A stretch of DNA of 64,000 nt, taken from NCBI GenBank assembly GCA_002724735.1, contig PBPT01000016.1, forward strand, positions 268,838-332,837, written 5' to 3'. How positions within the stretch are numbered: position 1 is the first letter of the stretch; each line of letters starts with the position of its first letter. Origin of the DNA: Fidelibacterota bacterium. GTDB taxonomy: Bacteria > Fidelibacterota > Marinisomatia > Marinisomatales > TCS55. Made by a program: the position numbers and the translations under genes. The notes under the pieces are model-generated. The model was not told the origin of the DNA and searched no databases. It saw only the letters and a list, made by a program, of their open reading frames with translations. Positions 26,568-35,670 of this stretch are shown piece by piece.

Positions 26568-27653
26568 ATGGCTAAATCATTTGATGTAAGTAAGTTCCGT
26601 AAGGACTTAACTAAGTCTATTCAAGGTATGAGTGCAGGATTTAATGATCCAACAGATTGGATTAGTACAGGATCTTTTGCACTTAATTATCTTATCTCAG
26701 GAGACTTCCACAAAGGAGTTCCTATGGGAAAAGTTACAGTATTTGCAGGCGAGTCCGGTGCAGGAAAAAGTTATTTCTGTGCAGGCAATATTGTAAAACA
26801 TGCCCAAGATCAAGGTATTTTTGTAGTATTAATTGACTCAGAAAATGCTCTTGACGAATCGTGGTTACAGGCGTTAGATGTTGACACAAGCGAAGATAAA
26901 TTGCTTAAATTAAATATGTCAATGATTGACGATGTAGCAAAAACAATCAGCACATTTATGTCTGATTATAAAGCAATGGACGAAGATGATCGTCCAAAAG
27001 TACTTTTTGTTATTGACTCATTAGGTATGTTACTAACACCTACTGATGTTGATCAATTTAACAAGGGTGATATGAAAGGTGATATGGGTAGGAAACCTAA
27101 AGCACTTACTGCACTTGTTAGAAATACTGTTAATATGATAGGTTCACATAATGTAGGACTAGTATGTACTAATCATACATATGCATCGCAGGACATGTTT
27201 GATCCTGATGATAAAATTAGCGGTGGACAAGGATTTATTTACGCATCTTCAATTGTTGTAGCAATGAAAAAACTTAAACTAAAAGAAGATGAATCTGGAA
27301 ACAAAATCTCAGATGTAAGAGGTATACGTGCAGGCTGTAAAGTTATGAAAACACGTTATGCCAAACCTTTTGAAGGTGTACAAGTAAAGATTCCATACGA
27401 AACTGGCATGAATCCTTATAGTGGCCTTGTTGAACTTTTTGAAAAGAAAGGTTTAATTGAAAAGCAAGGTAATCGACTAAAATATACTACTAGTGAAGGT
27501 GAAGAACTATTAGAATATCGTAAGAATTGGACTGGTCCGATCCTCGATACCGTAATGTCGGATTTCGCCAAAAAAGAAGCCAACGAGGTAAATACCGCTG
27601 AGGTTACTGAAGAAACCGATAACGATATCGAGGAGAATACCATTAATGACTGA
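26568..27653 (+). CDS. uvsX: UvsX recombinase (RecA-like)
   Basis: 361 residues. Walker A is FAGESGAGKSYF (about residue 65), Walker B is VLFVIDSLGMLL, and GLVCTNHTYAS with SGGQGFIYASSIVV corresponds to the DNA-binding loop region. The C-terminal tail is acidic (TEETDNDIEENTIND). UvsX drives strand exchange in T4-type recombination-dependent replication. It has a TAGGAG Shine-Dalgarno and is followed by a small gene and uvsY with overlaps. Confidence 0.96.
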   Translation: MAKSFDVSKFRKDLTKSIQGMSAGFNDPTDWISTGSFALNYLISGDFHKGVPMGKVTVFAGESGAGKSYFCAGNIVKHAQDQGIFVVLIDSENALDESWLQALDVDTSEDKLLKLNMSMIDDVAKTISTFMSDYKAMDEDDRPKVLFVIDSLGMLLTPTDVDQFNKGDMKGDMGRKPKALTALVRNTVNMIGSHNVGLVCTNHTYASQDMFDPDDKISGGQGFIYASSIVVAMKKLKLKEDESGNKISDVRGIRAGCKVMKTRYAKPFEGVQVKIPYETGMNPYSGLVELFEKKGLIEKQGNRLKYTTSEGEELLEYRKNWTGPILDTVMSDFAKKEANEVNTAEVTEETDNDIEENTIND

Positions 27654-27876
27654 GGAACAGATAGTTGACACTTGGAGTCTATTTAAAGAATACATTGATA
27701 AAAAACAAACAGAGGTAGTTGCCGAAAAGTTTGTAGACATGCTTGCGGATTATGGTGTTTCAGATGAAACACTTATGGCGGCACTAGGATCAAGTAGCTC
27801 TTTAGATTATGCAATTAACTATTATCTAGATTCAGACGATGATTACGATGAGGACGACTACGACGAGGATTATTAA
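27646..27876 (+). CDS. Small acidic protein between uvsX and uvsY
   Basis: 76 residues. Two predicted helices (VDTWSLFKEYIDKKQTEVVA; FVDMLADYGVSDETLMAALG) are followed by a strongly acidic end (DSDDDYDEDDYDEDY). It overlaps uvsX by 8 bases and its stop overlaps the uvsY start, so it belongs to the recombination operon. The acidic tail may mimic nucleic acid or bind UvsX or gp32 (inference). Confidence 0.75.
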   Translation: MTEEQIVDTWSLFKEYIDKKQTEVVAEKFVDMLADYGVSDETLMAALGSSSSLDYAINYYLDSDDDYDEDDYDEDY

Positions 27877-28331
27877 TGGGCTGGTATAGCGAAGTATCTC
27901 GAGACATAAGTAAAATTACCGATGCTGTCGCATATTTTGAGCAAGAGCTTATCAATGCTAGGCAAGAAGTAAAACTTAAAGGTAATGTAGAAAAGTCTGC
28001 GGCAGAAATGCCTGGCATCGTAGAACAGCGTTTTAATCAGCTACAAGAAATTGAAGCTATCCTCAACTATTTAAATATTGAACTTCGTAGACTGCGTAGT
28101 TCTTATTTTAAGAAATATCTTGAAAATTATCAACGAGCTCTGTCAAGTCGCGATGTAGAAAAGTACGTCGACGGCGAGACAGACGTTGTTGACTACGAAA
28201 AAATTATAAATGAATTTGCTCTTATACGCAACAAGTGGCTAGGATTACTTAAAGGTCTTGATCAAAAGCAATGGCAGATAACAAACGTTGTAAAACTAAG
28301 AGTAGCAGGCATGGAAGATGCCAGCCTATAA
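27876..28331 (+). CDS. uvsY: UvsY-like recombination mediator
   Basis: 151 residues, mostly helical. The C-terminal segment (RRLRSSYFKKYLENYQRALS; VKLRVAGMEDASL) corresponds to UvsY of marine T4-like phages, and the location after uvsX agrees. UvsY loads UvsX on gp32-coated DNA. The N-terminal part is diverged from T4 UvsY. The stop overlaps the FkbM methyltransferase by 14 bases, so the glycan cluster appears to be joined to the recombination operon. Confidence 0.78.
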   Translation: MGWYSEVSRDISKITDAVAYFEQELINARQEVKLKGNVEKSAAEMPGIVEQRFNQLQEIEAILNYLNIELRRLRSSYFKKYLENYQRALSSRDVEKYVDGETDVVDYEKIINEFALIRNKWLGLLKGLDQKQWQITNVVKLRVAGMEDASL

Positions 28332-28971
28332 GAATTATCATGGATGGATTACATTAGATTACGACATAAGTGTAAAGTCAGCTAAACGCCAATCTGATCA
28401 TATAGATAATTATCAATCCAAAGAATTAAATGACGCCTTAGCATATTGTACGCAATTTAGGACTGCAATAGACATTGGCGCCCATATAGGTATAATTTCT
28501 TTTCAACTAAGTAAAAAATTTAAATCTGTGCATAGTTTTGAAATAGATACAGACGTATTTGAATGTTTGAAACAAAACATGCAAAGCAAAACTTCAAATG
28601 TAAATTTACATAATTTTGGGATAGGTGATACTGAAAGAAGTGTAGATTTAAAAAAGACAGCTAAAACATTTAGCACACATGTTATACACAATTCTATAGG
28701 TAGTTACAAAATAAAATCGCTTGACCAATTAAATATTACTGATATTGATTTTATTAAGATTGATGCTGAGGGGTTTGAGCCGTTAATAGCAAAAGGCTCT
28801 CTAAAAACTATCGAAAAATATAAACCTATTATTCTATATGAACGCAAAAACCATCCGCAACGTTATGGATTTGAAAGAGATTCATTGTTAGAAATATTGA
28901 CTCCTCTAGGATACAAAATGTTAAAAAAGCTAGGCAGAGGCGAAAAAAATGCCGTGATTGGTGTCGTGTAA
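28318..28971 (+). CDS. FkbM-family methyltransferase
   Basis: 217 residues. The SAM-binding motif is AIDIGAHIGIISFQLS, followed by SVHSFEIDTDVFE and the FkbM hallmark FIKIDAEGFEPLIAKGS. FkbM proteins O-methylate sugars or polyketides; in this setting a glycan hydroxyl is likely. First gene of the glycan cluster, overlapping uvsY. Confidence 0.85.
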   Translation: MPAYKNYHGWITLDYDISVKSAKRQSDHIDNYQSKELNDALAYCTQFRTAIDIGAHIGIISFQLSKKFKSVHSFEIDTDVFECLKQNMQSKTSNVNLHNFGIGDTERSVDLKKTAKTFSTHVIHNSIGSYKIKSLDQLNITDIDFIKIDAEGFEPLIAKGSLKTIEKYKPIILYERKNHPQRYGFERDSLLEILTPLGYKMLKKLGRGEKNAVIGVV

Positions 28972-29008
28972 GAGTTATAATTAATAATTACATATAGCAG
29001 GAGGACAA

Positions 29009-29791
29009 ATGTATACTATTGTTACAAGTCTTAACCAGAAGTACTGGGACGAAACATCCAAAATTAATATTCAAAGCTGGCATCAATTTTTACCTCCTGA
29101 AGTAAAGATTGTAATATATTCAGAAGATAAAATAGATTTAGGATATATGCAAGATAGGATAGTGTTAAAAGATTTGTATTCAACTTGTCCTAAACTTGTA
29201 GAGTTTAAAAATAGACACAAACACAATCCCCATTATAACGGTGATGCGCCTGTAAAAGAAACAAAGAAATTTAAATGGAACGCAATTAAGTTTGCTCATA
29301 AAACTTTTCCTATATTTGAAGAATCAAAAGTATGTAAAACAAACTATCTTATTTGGCTAGACGCAGATGTCTTAATGCATACTAATATAACTATGCAATG
29401 GCTTGCAGAATTATTTCCTACAAAATCTTGTATATCATATTTAGGTCGTCCTAGTAATACTAAAACATCTTATGATGAATGTGGACTAATGGGATATAAT
29501 TTACGTACACCATTGGCTAAAAACTTTTTACTTGCATTTGAAGAATATTACGAAGGAAATAATTTAGATCAACTTAGAGAAACACATGACAGTTGGATAT
29601 TTTTCCAACTAAGATTACAGTTCGAAGCAGGCGGATTTGGCGGCTTTAAAAATTTAAATCCTAATCCTATTAACAATAAAAGTCCTTTTAACAATAGTGG
29701 TATAAATCAATTTATGGTGCATACAAAAGGAAAAGGTAAAGAAAAATTACATAACAAATTCCTTAAAAGATTTTCTATATCGAGTTCATAA
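29009..29791 (+). CDS. GT-A-like glycosyltransferase, paralogue of 36602-37450
   Basis: 260 residues. The acidic metal motif is LIWLDADVLMHTN (about residue 117), preceded by KFKWNAIKFAHKTF. The ECGLMGYNLRT segment and a DSWIF motif also occur in the protein at 36602 (ECGFYGINVQN and DSYVF), so the two are paralogues. The DxD and fold context suggest a sugar transferase; donor and acceptor are unknown. Preceded by a GCAGGAGG Shine-Dalgarno. Confidence 0.7.
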   Translation: MYTIVTSLNQKYWDETSKINIQSWHQFLPPEVKIVIYSEDKIDLGYMQDRIVLKDLYSTCPKLVEFKNRHKHNPHYNGDAPVKETKKFKWNAIKFAHKTFPIFEESKVCKTNYLIWLDADVLMHTNITMQWLAELFPTKSCISYLGRPSNTKTSYDECGLMGYNLRTPLAKNFLLAFEEYYEGNNLDQLRETHDSWIFFQLRLQFEAGGFGGFKNLNPNPINNKSPFNNSGINQFMVHTKGKGKEKLHNKFLKRFSISSS

Positions 29792-29792
29792 T

Positions 29793-30431
29793 ATGCATAT
29801 CTTATTAGCATGTGACCAAAACTATTATAGTAAATGGGGATTTAATCTTTTAAAAAGTATCCAAAAATATAATTCTCATTCATGGCTAAATTTACATTGT
29901 CATATTGTTAATTCAGATGAATACCACCCGGATTGGCGATTAGAAGATGTTGACTATACAACTGAAGAATATGTAGATGTATCAATAGCATATCTGCAAG
30001 CTGTAAGATTTTTAGTGGCATCTAAAAAATTTGATAACAATGAACATGTAATGATATTAGATGCAGATAGTATTTGCACAAGAGAATTTACTAAAGAAGA
30101 GTTTATCAATGTAACATCTAAAGTTACTGTCCTAAAACATCATAAAAAAAATGCAATACACCCTTGGCTATGCGGATTTGTTACATTAGGCACAGGACTA
30201 TTTAGACAAGATTATGCTAATAACTTATTACAGACTGCAACTAGATCTTGGAAATACGGACATGATCAAGATATACTTTTACAGTTGCATGATGTACACC
30301 AATATACTCCGGCACCTGTAGAATGGATATGCATGGGAAAAGCAAATCCTAAAAGTGTGTTTCTTACACTTAAAGGTGACAAACATAAAAACAATCCGAA
30401 GTATACGGATCAACTGAAAAGGTATTTGTAA
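29793..30431 (+). CDS. GT-A/GT8-like glycosyltransferase
   Basis: 212 residues. Starts with MHILLACDQNYYSKWG, typical of a GT8-type nucleotide-binding start, and contains VMILDADSICTREFT (DxD motif) and a late KYGHDQDILLQL segment with the second conserved Asp. No signal peptide; acts in the cytoplasm. It starts one base after the preceding stop and its own stop overlaps the next gene. Confidence 0.7.
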   Translation: MHILLACDQNYYSKWGFNLLKSIQKYNSHSWLNLHCHIVNSDEYHPDWRLEDVDYTTEEYVDVSIAYLQAVRFLVASKKFDNNEHVMILDADSICTREFTKEEFINVTSKVTVLKHHKKNAIHPWLCGFVTLGTGLFRQDYANNLLQTATRSWKYGHDQDILLQLHDVHQYTPAPVEWICMGKANPKSVFLTLKGDKHKNNPKYTDQLKRYL

Positions 30432-30991
30432 TGACATTAGAACCCCATCTTGGAGGACACCAAGGAAAAACACACATAGACGAAGGCGCTTTACAATGGT
30501 TAGTCAACCTTGGCATTAAAAGTTTTATTGACATAGGATGCGGGCCAGGTGGAATGGTAGAGTTGGCTAAAAATAAGGGATTACGTACTATAGGCGTTGA
30601 CGGAGATTATACCTTAACACGTTTTGATCCTAATTATTTTGTTATACATGATTATACTAAAGGAAGTCCTGTAATACATGAGGATTATGATGTAGCATGG
30701 AGTGTAGAATTTTTAGAGCATGTAGAAGAACAATATATGGCAAACTACATGGATACTTTCAAATGTGCAAAAACAGCAGTGGTAACATATGCACCTCCAG
30801 GATGGAATGGTCATCATCATGTTAATTTACAAGAAGAAGATTATTGGATTGCACGTTTTGAAGAAAATGGATTTAAGCTAGACGAAAATAAAACAAAATT
30901 TTTACGTAATAATTCTACGCTTAACTTAGGAAAAAAAGGTAAAAAAGCATTTGTAAAAAACAGAGGATTATATTTTAATAATGTTGGATAA
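30431..30991 (+). CDS. SAM-dependent methyltransferase
   Basis: 186 residues. Motif I is FIDIGCGPGGMVELAKNKG, followed by IGVDGDYTLTRF and WSVEFLEHVEEQYM, the class I methyltransferase pattern of motifs I, II and post-II. The substrate is unknown, presumably a sugar or glycolipid given its place between two glycosyltransferases, both of which it overlaps or abuts. Confidence 0.8.
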   Translation: MTLEPHLGGHQGKTHIDEGALQWLVNLGIKSFIDIGCGPGGMVELAKNKGLRTIGVDGDYTLTRFDPNYFVIHDYTKGSPVIHEDYDVAWSVEFLEHVEEQYMANYMDTFKCAKTAVVTYAPPGWNGHHHVNLQEEDYWIARFEENGFKLDENKTKFLRNNSTLNLGKKGKKAFVKNRGLYFNNVG

Positions 30992-31901
30992 ATTTGTTGT
31001 AGGAATAAAAGGGTCTTATAGAACGCACCCTCTTCCTGACTTGCCAAATTTTAAAGTAGTTGATTGGGAAAATCAAGGCGTTATTGAAAAGGCAGATGTA
31101 TTTGTACAAGCAAACATACTAGAAAATAAATTCTTTCGAAAATTTAGAGCCCAATACGAACATATAAGAGATAGTGGTAAACCATATATCGTAGTAGAGA
31201 GTAGTGTGTTTAGACGTAATATGCCTTTTCCGCCACATCCAAAAGCTTATCATAGATGGAGCTGGACTAGTTACTTTAGGGACGAAGGAAATTATTGTAA
31301 TGATAACTGTCCTGATGATAGATGGAAACAAATTCAAAAAGACCAAAATATAGATATCAAAGATTGGAAAAGCGGAGGCGAGTATATACTACTTGCAATG
31401 CAACGACCTGGTGATAGTAGCTTAAAAAATTTAATGGCTAAGCATAGAACATTTGATAATTTCATTGCGAACACTATCGCTGAAATACGTAAATATACTG
31501 ATAGGCCTATTGTAGCTAGAATGCATCCTGCTAGAATGGATAGACAAAGACAAGCACTTGAGAAGATAGATACTAGCGGAATTACTGTAAGTAAAAACAT
31601 GCACGGCTCTGGAAACTTAGAAGGCGGCGCAGGCTTATACGAAGATTTTAAAAATGCATATGCTGTAGTAGGATTTAATAGTAATGCTCTAACAGAAAGT
31701 ATATGCGAAGGGATACCTACTTTTAGTTTGTGTCCTAGTTCAATGGCGTGGGAATGTTCAAATAAAAACTTAAATACACTTGAAAACTTAGAGTATTTTG
31801 ATCGACAACAATGGCTTAACAACTTAGGTTATTGCCAATGGAGGGAAGATGAAATTGCTAGAGGTGATCCGTGGTATCATTTATTAAAAGGAATAATATA
31901 A
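30981..31901 (+). CDS. GT-B-like glycosyltransferase, KpsC/KpsS-like family, copy 1
   Basis: 306 residues. Pattern: YILLAMQRPGD, AEIRKYTDRPIVARMHPAR, then YAVVGFNSNALTESICEGIP and a conserved end FDRQQWLNNLGYCQWREDEI. The RxHP and N-S-x(5-6)-E-x(3)-GIP elements resemble bacterial capsule Kdo-transferase or polysaccharide-export proteins of the KpsC/KpsS type. Three more copies of this pattern follow at 34849, 35667 and 37440. A Kdo donor is a tempting guess because KdsA and KdsB are in the same genome, but this is inference. Confidence 0.65.
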   Translation: MLDKFVVGIKGSYRTHPLPDLPNFKVVDWENQGVIEKADVFVQANILENKFFRKFRAQYEHIRDSGKPYIVVESSVFRRNMPFPPHPKAYHRWSWTSYFRDEGNYCNDNCPDDRWKQIQKDQNIDIKDWKSGGEYILLAMQRPGDSSLKNLMAKHRTFDNFIANTIAEIRKYTDRPIVARMHPARMDRQRQALEKIDTSGITVSKNMHGSGNLEGGAGLYEDFKNAYAVVGFNSNALTESICEGIPTFSLCPSSMAWECSNKNLNTLENLEYFDRQQWLNNLGYCQWREDEIARGDPWYHLLKGII

Positions 31902-31902
31902 T

Positions 31903-32862
31903 ATGGCAAAAGCTAGATTAGCAAATGCTACTGCTAATTCAAAAGGTAGCGGAAAAATGTCAGCTGGTAATATAGACTTGGTAAAAAGTAAATGGCATAC
32001 AAATGATTTGATTACTTATTTTCCAAAAGACAAATCTCAATTTGATGATCTAGAAAAACTTGCAGAAGAATTTGTTTTTACAGGGCATGGTCCTAATAAT
32101 CCTACTATACCTGCAGACGGAACAGTAGTTACAATGGGCAGTTGTTTTGCAGAAAGATTACGCAATTGGTTAAAAGCAAACGGTAAGAATGCAGATTATA
32201 TAAATGTACCAGAAGGCCTAAATAATTCATTTGCTGTACGTCAATACTTAGAATGGGCGTTAACTGGAGATCGTAGTTCAGATGCTTACTGGTACGATAA
32301 TGATCCACAAGCAGGTGCGTATAAATGGGAGCCAGAAGATGAACAAAAGGCTCTCTTGGAGCATTTTAAAAAGACAAAAGGGGTAGTAGTTACATTCGGA
32401 TTAGCAGAAGTTTGGCGAGATAGAGCCACTAAACAAGTATTTTGGCGTGGAGTTCCTGCAAAATATTTTGATCCAGACAAGCATGAATGTGTAACTAGCA
32501 CAGTACAAGAAAATGTAGAAAACATGCAACGTATTGTAAATCTTATTCATACGTATGCAGGACAAGACACACAAGTTATTTTTACACTTAGTCCAGTACC
32601 ATTAAATGCAACATTTATGGGCAGACCAACAATTATAAGTGACTGTGTAAGCAAAAGTATATTACGTGTAAGTTTAGATGAATTTTTAAATAATCATGTC
32701 CATGAAAATGTATACTATTGGCCTAGCTACGAAATGGTACGTTGGGTAGGTGCTCATACAGATTTCCCTACACTGTTTGAGGATAATACACCAAGACATG
32801 TAAACAACAAAGTCGTGTCTATAATTATTAATAACTTTGTTAGAAAGTTTTTTCAAAAATGA
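31903..32862 (+). CDS. GSCFA-domain protein
   Basis: 319 residues. The family name motif appears as MGSCFAERLRNWLK (about residue 77), followed by VVTFGLAEVWRDRAT and a distal FTLSPVPLNAT. GSCFA proteins are predicted SGNH/GDSL-like esterases or acyltransferases, often near polysaccharide genes. The Gly-Ser-Cys segment replaces the GDS nucleophile block. A role in acyl decoration of a glycan is plausible. It abuts the glycosyltransferase upstream and overlaps the methyltransferase downstream by 4 bases. Confidence 0.8.
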   Translation: MAKARLANATANSKGSGKMSAGNIDLVKSKWHTNDLITYFPKDKSQFDDLEKLAEEFVFTGHGPNNPTIPADGTVVTMGSCFAERLRNWLKANGKNADYINVPEGLNNSFAVRQYLEWALTGDRSSDAYWYDNDPQAGAYKWEPEDEQKALLEHFKKTKGVVVTFGLAEVWRDRATKQVFWRGVPAKYFDPDKHECVTSTVQENVENMQRIVNLIHTYAGQDTQVIFTLSPVPLNATFMGRPTIISDCVSKSILRVSLDEFLNNHVHENVYYWPSYEMVRWVGAHTDFPTLFEDNTPRHVNNKVVSIIINNFVRKFFQK

Positions 32863-33344
32863 TGATAGAGTTCGGCTGTGGTGAAACGCCGACCCACCAA
32901 GATTATAAAACATGTGATATTAGGAATTTGCCAGGTATAGATTTTGTATGCCCTGCATATGAAATTGACAAGCATGTAGAACCTAATTCAATTACACATA
33001 TTTTTTCAAGACATTTTATAGAACATCTTACGTTTGAACAAGGCGAACGTTGGCTAAAGGCATGCTTTAAAATTTTACGTTCTGGTGGACAAATGGATAT
33101 ACGTTGTCCTAATATGGACTTTCATGTTCATCAATGGCAAGTAGGCAAAAATATTGCACATGCAAGGGCGGGCTTCTGGGGTTGGCAAAGAGAAGCCGAA
33201 ACTGGAGAAACTTGGGACTTACATAAAAGTGGCTATAACTTTACACAATTATCACAAATTCTTGAAACACACGGATACACAAGCATACGTTCTTTATACA
33301 AACCCACACATAAACATTTAGGATTAATTTCCTACAAACCATAA
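32859..33344 (+). CDS. Small class I methyltransferase-like protein
   Basis: 161 residues. EFGCGETPTHQDYKTCDIRN supplies a motif I-like loop, SITHIFSRHFIEHLTFEQGE the motif IV region, and ILRSGGQMDIRCPNM the following strand. This is the pattern of small type-11 methyltransferases found in polysaccharide loci. It overlaps the GSCFA gene and ends 37 bases before the fusion gene. Confidence 0.72.
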   Translation: MMIEFGCGETPTHQDYKTCDIRNLPGIDFVCPAYEIDKHVEPNSITHIFSRHFIEHLTFEQGERWLKACFKILRSGGQMDIRCPNMDFHVHQWQVGKNIAHARAGFWGWQREAETGETWDLHKSGYNFTQLSQILETHGYTSIRSLYKPTHKHLGLISYKP

Positions 33345-33381
33345 TAATTTAAAATCATTATCTACATACATAAGTATTAGC

Positions 33382-34179
33382 ATGAACGAAAAATTTGTAT
33401 TAGTCACAGGAGGATTTGATCCTTTACATAGTGGACATATTGCTTATTTTAAAGCCGCAAAAAAACTTGGTAATAAGCTTGTTGTAGGTTTAAATTCCGA
33501 TGAATGGTTAGCTAGAAAAAAAGGCAAAGCTTTTATGCCTTTTACTGAAAGACTTAGTATTATAAAGGAACTAGAAATTGTAGATAAAGTAATAAGTTTC
33601 AATGATGATGATAATACAGCATGCGGTGCTATATTTTATATGCTATCTACAACAGGAAATACTGATCAAATTATTTTTGCAAATGGTGGTGATAGAGAGC
33701 AATCAAATATTCCAGAATATGAAATGTATAAAGATCAAAGAAATGTAAGTTTTGAGTTTGGAGTAGGAGGCACAGACAAAAAGAATTCTAGTAGCTGGAT
33801 ATTGGAAGATTGGAAAGCACCAAAGACACAAAGAACCTGGGGTCATTATAGAAACTTATATAAAGGTGATGGCTTTCAAGTTAAAGAACTTGTTATTAAT
33901 CCTAAATCAAAGTTAAGTATGCAAAGACATAAACATAGAAGTGAAACATGGAATATAGTCAGTGGAAAAGCTTATATAAAGACAAACATAGGAATTAGCA
34001 CAGACCCATTTGAAGGCTGTACTGTAAGAGATTTACATCCTAATAATCCTGTTGATGTACCAGCAGGCACATGGCATCAAGGGGGTAATGATACAAGCGA
34101 ACCTGCTCATATTGTAGAGATATGGAAGGGCGACTCAAATAAATTAACGGAAGAAGATATAGAAAGATATGATTTATGA
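33382..34179 (+). CDS. Nucleotidyltransferase-cupin fusion protein
   Basis: 265 residues in two parts. Residues 1 to about 130 form a cytidylyl/adenylyltransferase domain like the C-terminal half of HldE (VTGGFDPLHSGHIAYFKAAK, HxGH; GLNSDEWLARKKG). Residues from about 155 form a cupin (KLSMQRHKHRSETWNIVSGK; VDVPAGTWHQGG) like the ManC C-terminal domain. The fusion suggests one protein that activates and isomerises or binds a sugar phosphate. A weak late-like ATAAGTA lies five bases before the ATG. Confidence 0.82.
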   Translation: MNEKFVLVTGGFDPLHSGHIAYFKAAKKLGNKLVVGLNSDEWLARKKGKAFMPFTERLSIIKELEIVDKVISFNDDDNTACGAIFYMLSTTGNTDQIIFANGGDREQSNIPEYEMYKDQRNVSFEFGVGGTDKKNSSSWILEDWKAPKTQRTWGHYRNLYKGDGFQVKELVINPKSKLSMQRHKHRSETWNIVSGKAYIKTNIGISTDPFEGCTVRDLHPNNPVDVPAGTWHQGGNDTSEPAHIVEIWKGDSNKLTEEDIERYDL

Positions 34180-34856
34180 AAGTATTTGTAGGATATGATA
34201 CTAGAGAAGATATTGCATATCAAGTGTGTAAGCATAGTCTCGAAGTTCGTAATAAAAGTGTGCAAGTAAAAGCATTAAAACAAAATGAATTAAGAGATCA
34301 AGGCTGGTATGACAGACCAATAGATAAACTAGCTAGTACTGAGTTTACATTTACAAGGTTTCTTGTACCAGAATTATGCAACTTTGATGGTTGGGCATTA
34401 TTCTGTGATAGCGACATAATTTTCATAGATGATATAAAAAATTTATTTGATCAGGCTGATGAGAAGTATGCAGTAATGTGTGCTCAGCATGATTACACTC
34501 CTAAAGAAGGAATAAAGATGGATGGACAAACCCAGACCGTTTATCCCCGCAAGAACTGGTCTAGTGTTGTTTTGTTTAATTGCGGGCACCCAAGTAATGT
34601 AAAGTTAAATAGAAGTTTAGTTAACAATCCTGATATTTCAGGTGCATATCTGCATAGATTTAGTTGGCTTGAAGATTCCGAAATCGGTGAACTTAGTCAT
34701 GAATGGAATTGGCTGACTGACTGGTACGAAGAAGGCAAAGACGGCTCTCCTAAAGCATTGCATTATACTGAAGGCGGACCGTGGTTTGAAAACTACAGAA
34801 ATTGTGCTTATCATTCTACTTGGAAGAAAGAACTACAGGAAATGATGAATGGATGA
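34176..34856 (+). CDS. GT8-like glycosyltransferase
   Basis: 226 residues. MKVFVGYDTREDIAYQVCKH is the nucleotide-sugar binding start and WALFCDSDIIFIDD carries a DxD motif. A second Asn/Asp region (WSSVVLFNCGHPSNVKLN) and a late HYTEGGPWFENY segment are also present. Similar proteins occur in marine T4-like phages. Overlaps its neighbours by 4 and 8 bases. Confidence 0.75.
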   Translation: MKVFVGYDTREDIAYQVCKHSLEVRNKSVQVKALKQNELRDQGWYDRPIDKLASTEFTFTRFLVPELCNFDGWALFCDSDIIFIDDIKNLFDQADEKYAVMCAQHDYTPKEGIKMDGQTQTVYPRKNWSSVVLFNCGHPSNVKLNRSLVNNPDISGAYLHRFSWLEDSEIGELSHEWNWLTDWYEEGKDGSPKALHYTEGGPWFENYRNCAYHSTWKKELQEMMNG

Positions 34857-35670
34857 GATAAAAACAGGGCCAGATATGCTTGCAATAGATACTAGAGATG
34901 CTATTGTAAGTTGCTTTGCACAGGGTACACAAGCTGAAGAAATACCAGGATGGAAAGCTTTACAGCATTGGGATACTGAAATCCCAGTTGTGTTCAGGAG
35001 CATGGCACAAAGAAAAACAGTTAATATGTGTGAGTATCAGAAACGCCCATATTACTATATAGATACAGGGTATATCGGAAATCTAAATAAAAAGAAGCAC
35101 TGGCATCGTGTTGTACCAAGCGGTATGCAACATAGTCAACCAAGATTTGATCTTCCAGCTGACAGATTTGATAATTGCATTGACAGCCAAGATATTAGAT
35201 TTAAAGGTTGGAAAAAAGATGGTGGACCTATTCTATTAGTTACACCTTCCGATAAACCCTGTTCCTTTTATGGTATTAAGCGTGATGAATGGATAACAAA
35301 TACTATTGCAGACATTAAAAAATATACCGATAGAGAAGTAATAGTACGCAACAAAGGATTAAGAAGAGAACGTGTAAGGGATAATAGTATATACGCTCAG
35401 TTCGAAGAAGATAATATTTTTGCTGTTGTAACGTATAACAGCATTGCCGCAACCGAAGCAATAGGCTACGGCATTCCTTGTTTTACATTAGCACCAAATG
35501 CGGCAGACTTTGCATGTGGTACAGATCTAAAAGATATTGAAAGCCCGCTATATGTAGAAGAAGAAAAAGTTATAGGTTGGCAAAACTGGCTAGGTTATTG
35601 TCAATTCAATCCACAAGAAATGGTTGCAGGAAATGTGTTGCCAATATTGAGGGAGTATGATATTAAATGA
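34849..35670 (+). CDS. GT-B-like glycosyltransferase, KpsC/KpsS-like family, copy 2
   Basis: 273 residues and the most diverged copy. It keeps GGPILLVTPSDKP, ADIKKYTDREVIVRNKG and VTYNSIAATEAIGYGIP, plus the end GWQNWLGYCQFNPQEM. The RxHP of the other copies is replaced by RNKG, so a catalytic or donor-binding residue may be lost. It starts within the previous stop region and overlaps the next gene by 4 bases. Confidence 0.62.
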   Translation: MDEIKTGPDMLAIDTRDAIVSCFAQGTQAEEIPGWKALQHWDTEIPVVFRSMAQRKTVNMCEYQKRPYYYIDTGYIGNLNKKKHWHRVVPSGMQHSQPRFDLPADRFDNCIDSQDIRFKGWKKDGGPILLVTPSDKPCSFYGIKRDEWITNTIADIKKYTDREVIVRNKGLRRERVRDNSIYAQFEEDNIFAVVTYNSIAATEAIGYGIPCFTLAPNAADFACGTDLKDIESPLYVEEEKVIGWQNWLGYCQFNPQEMVAGNVLPILREYDIK

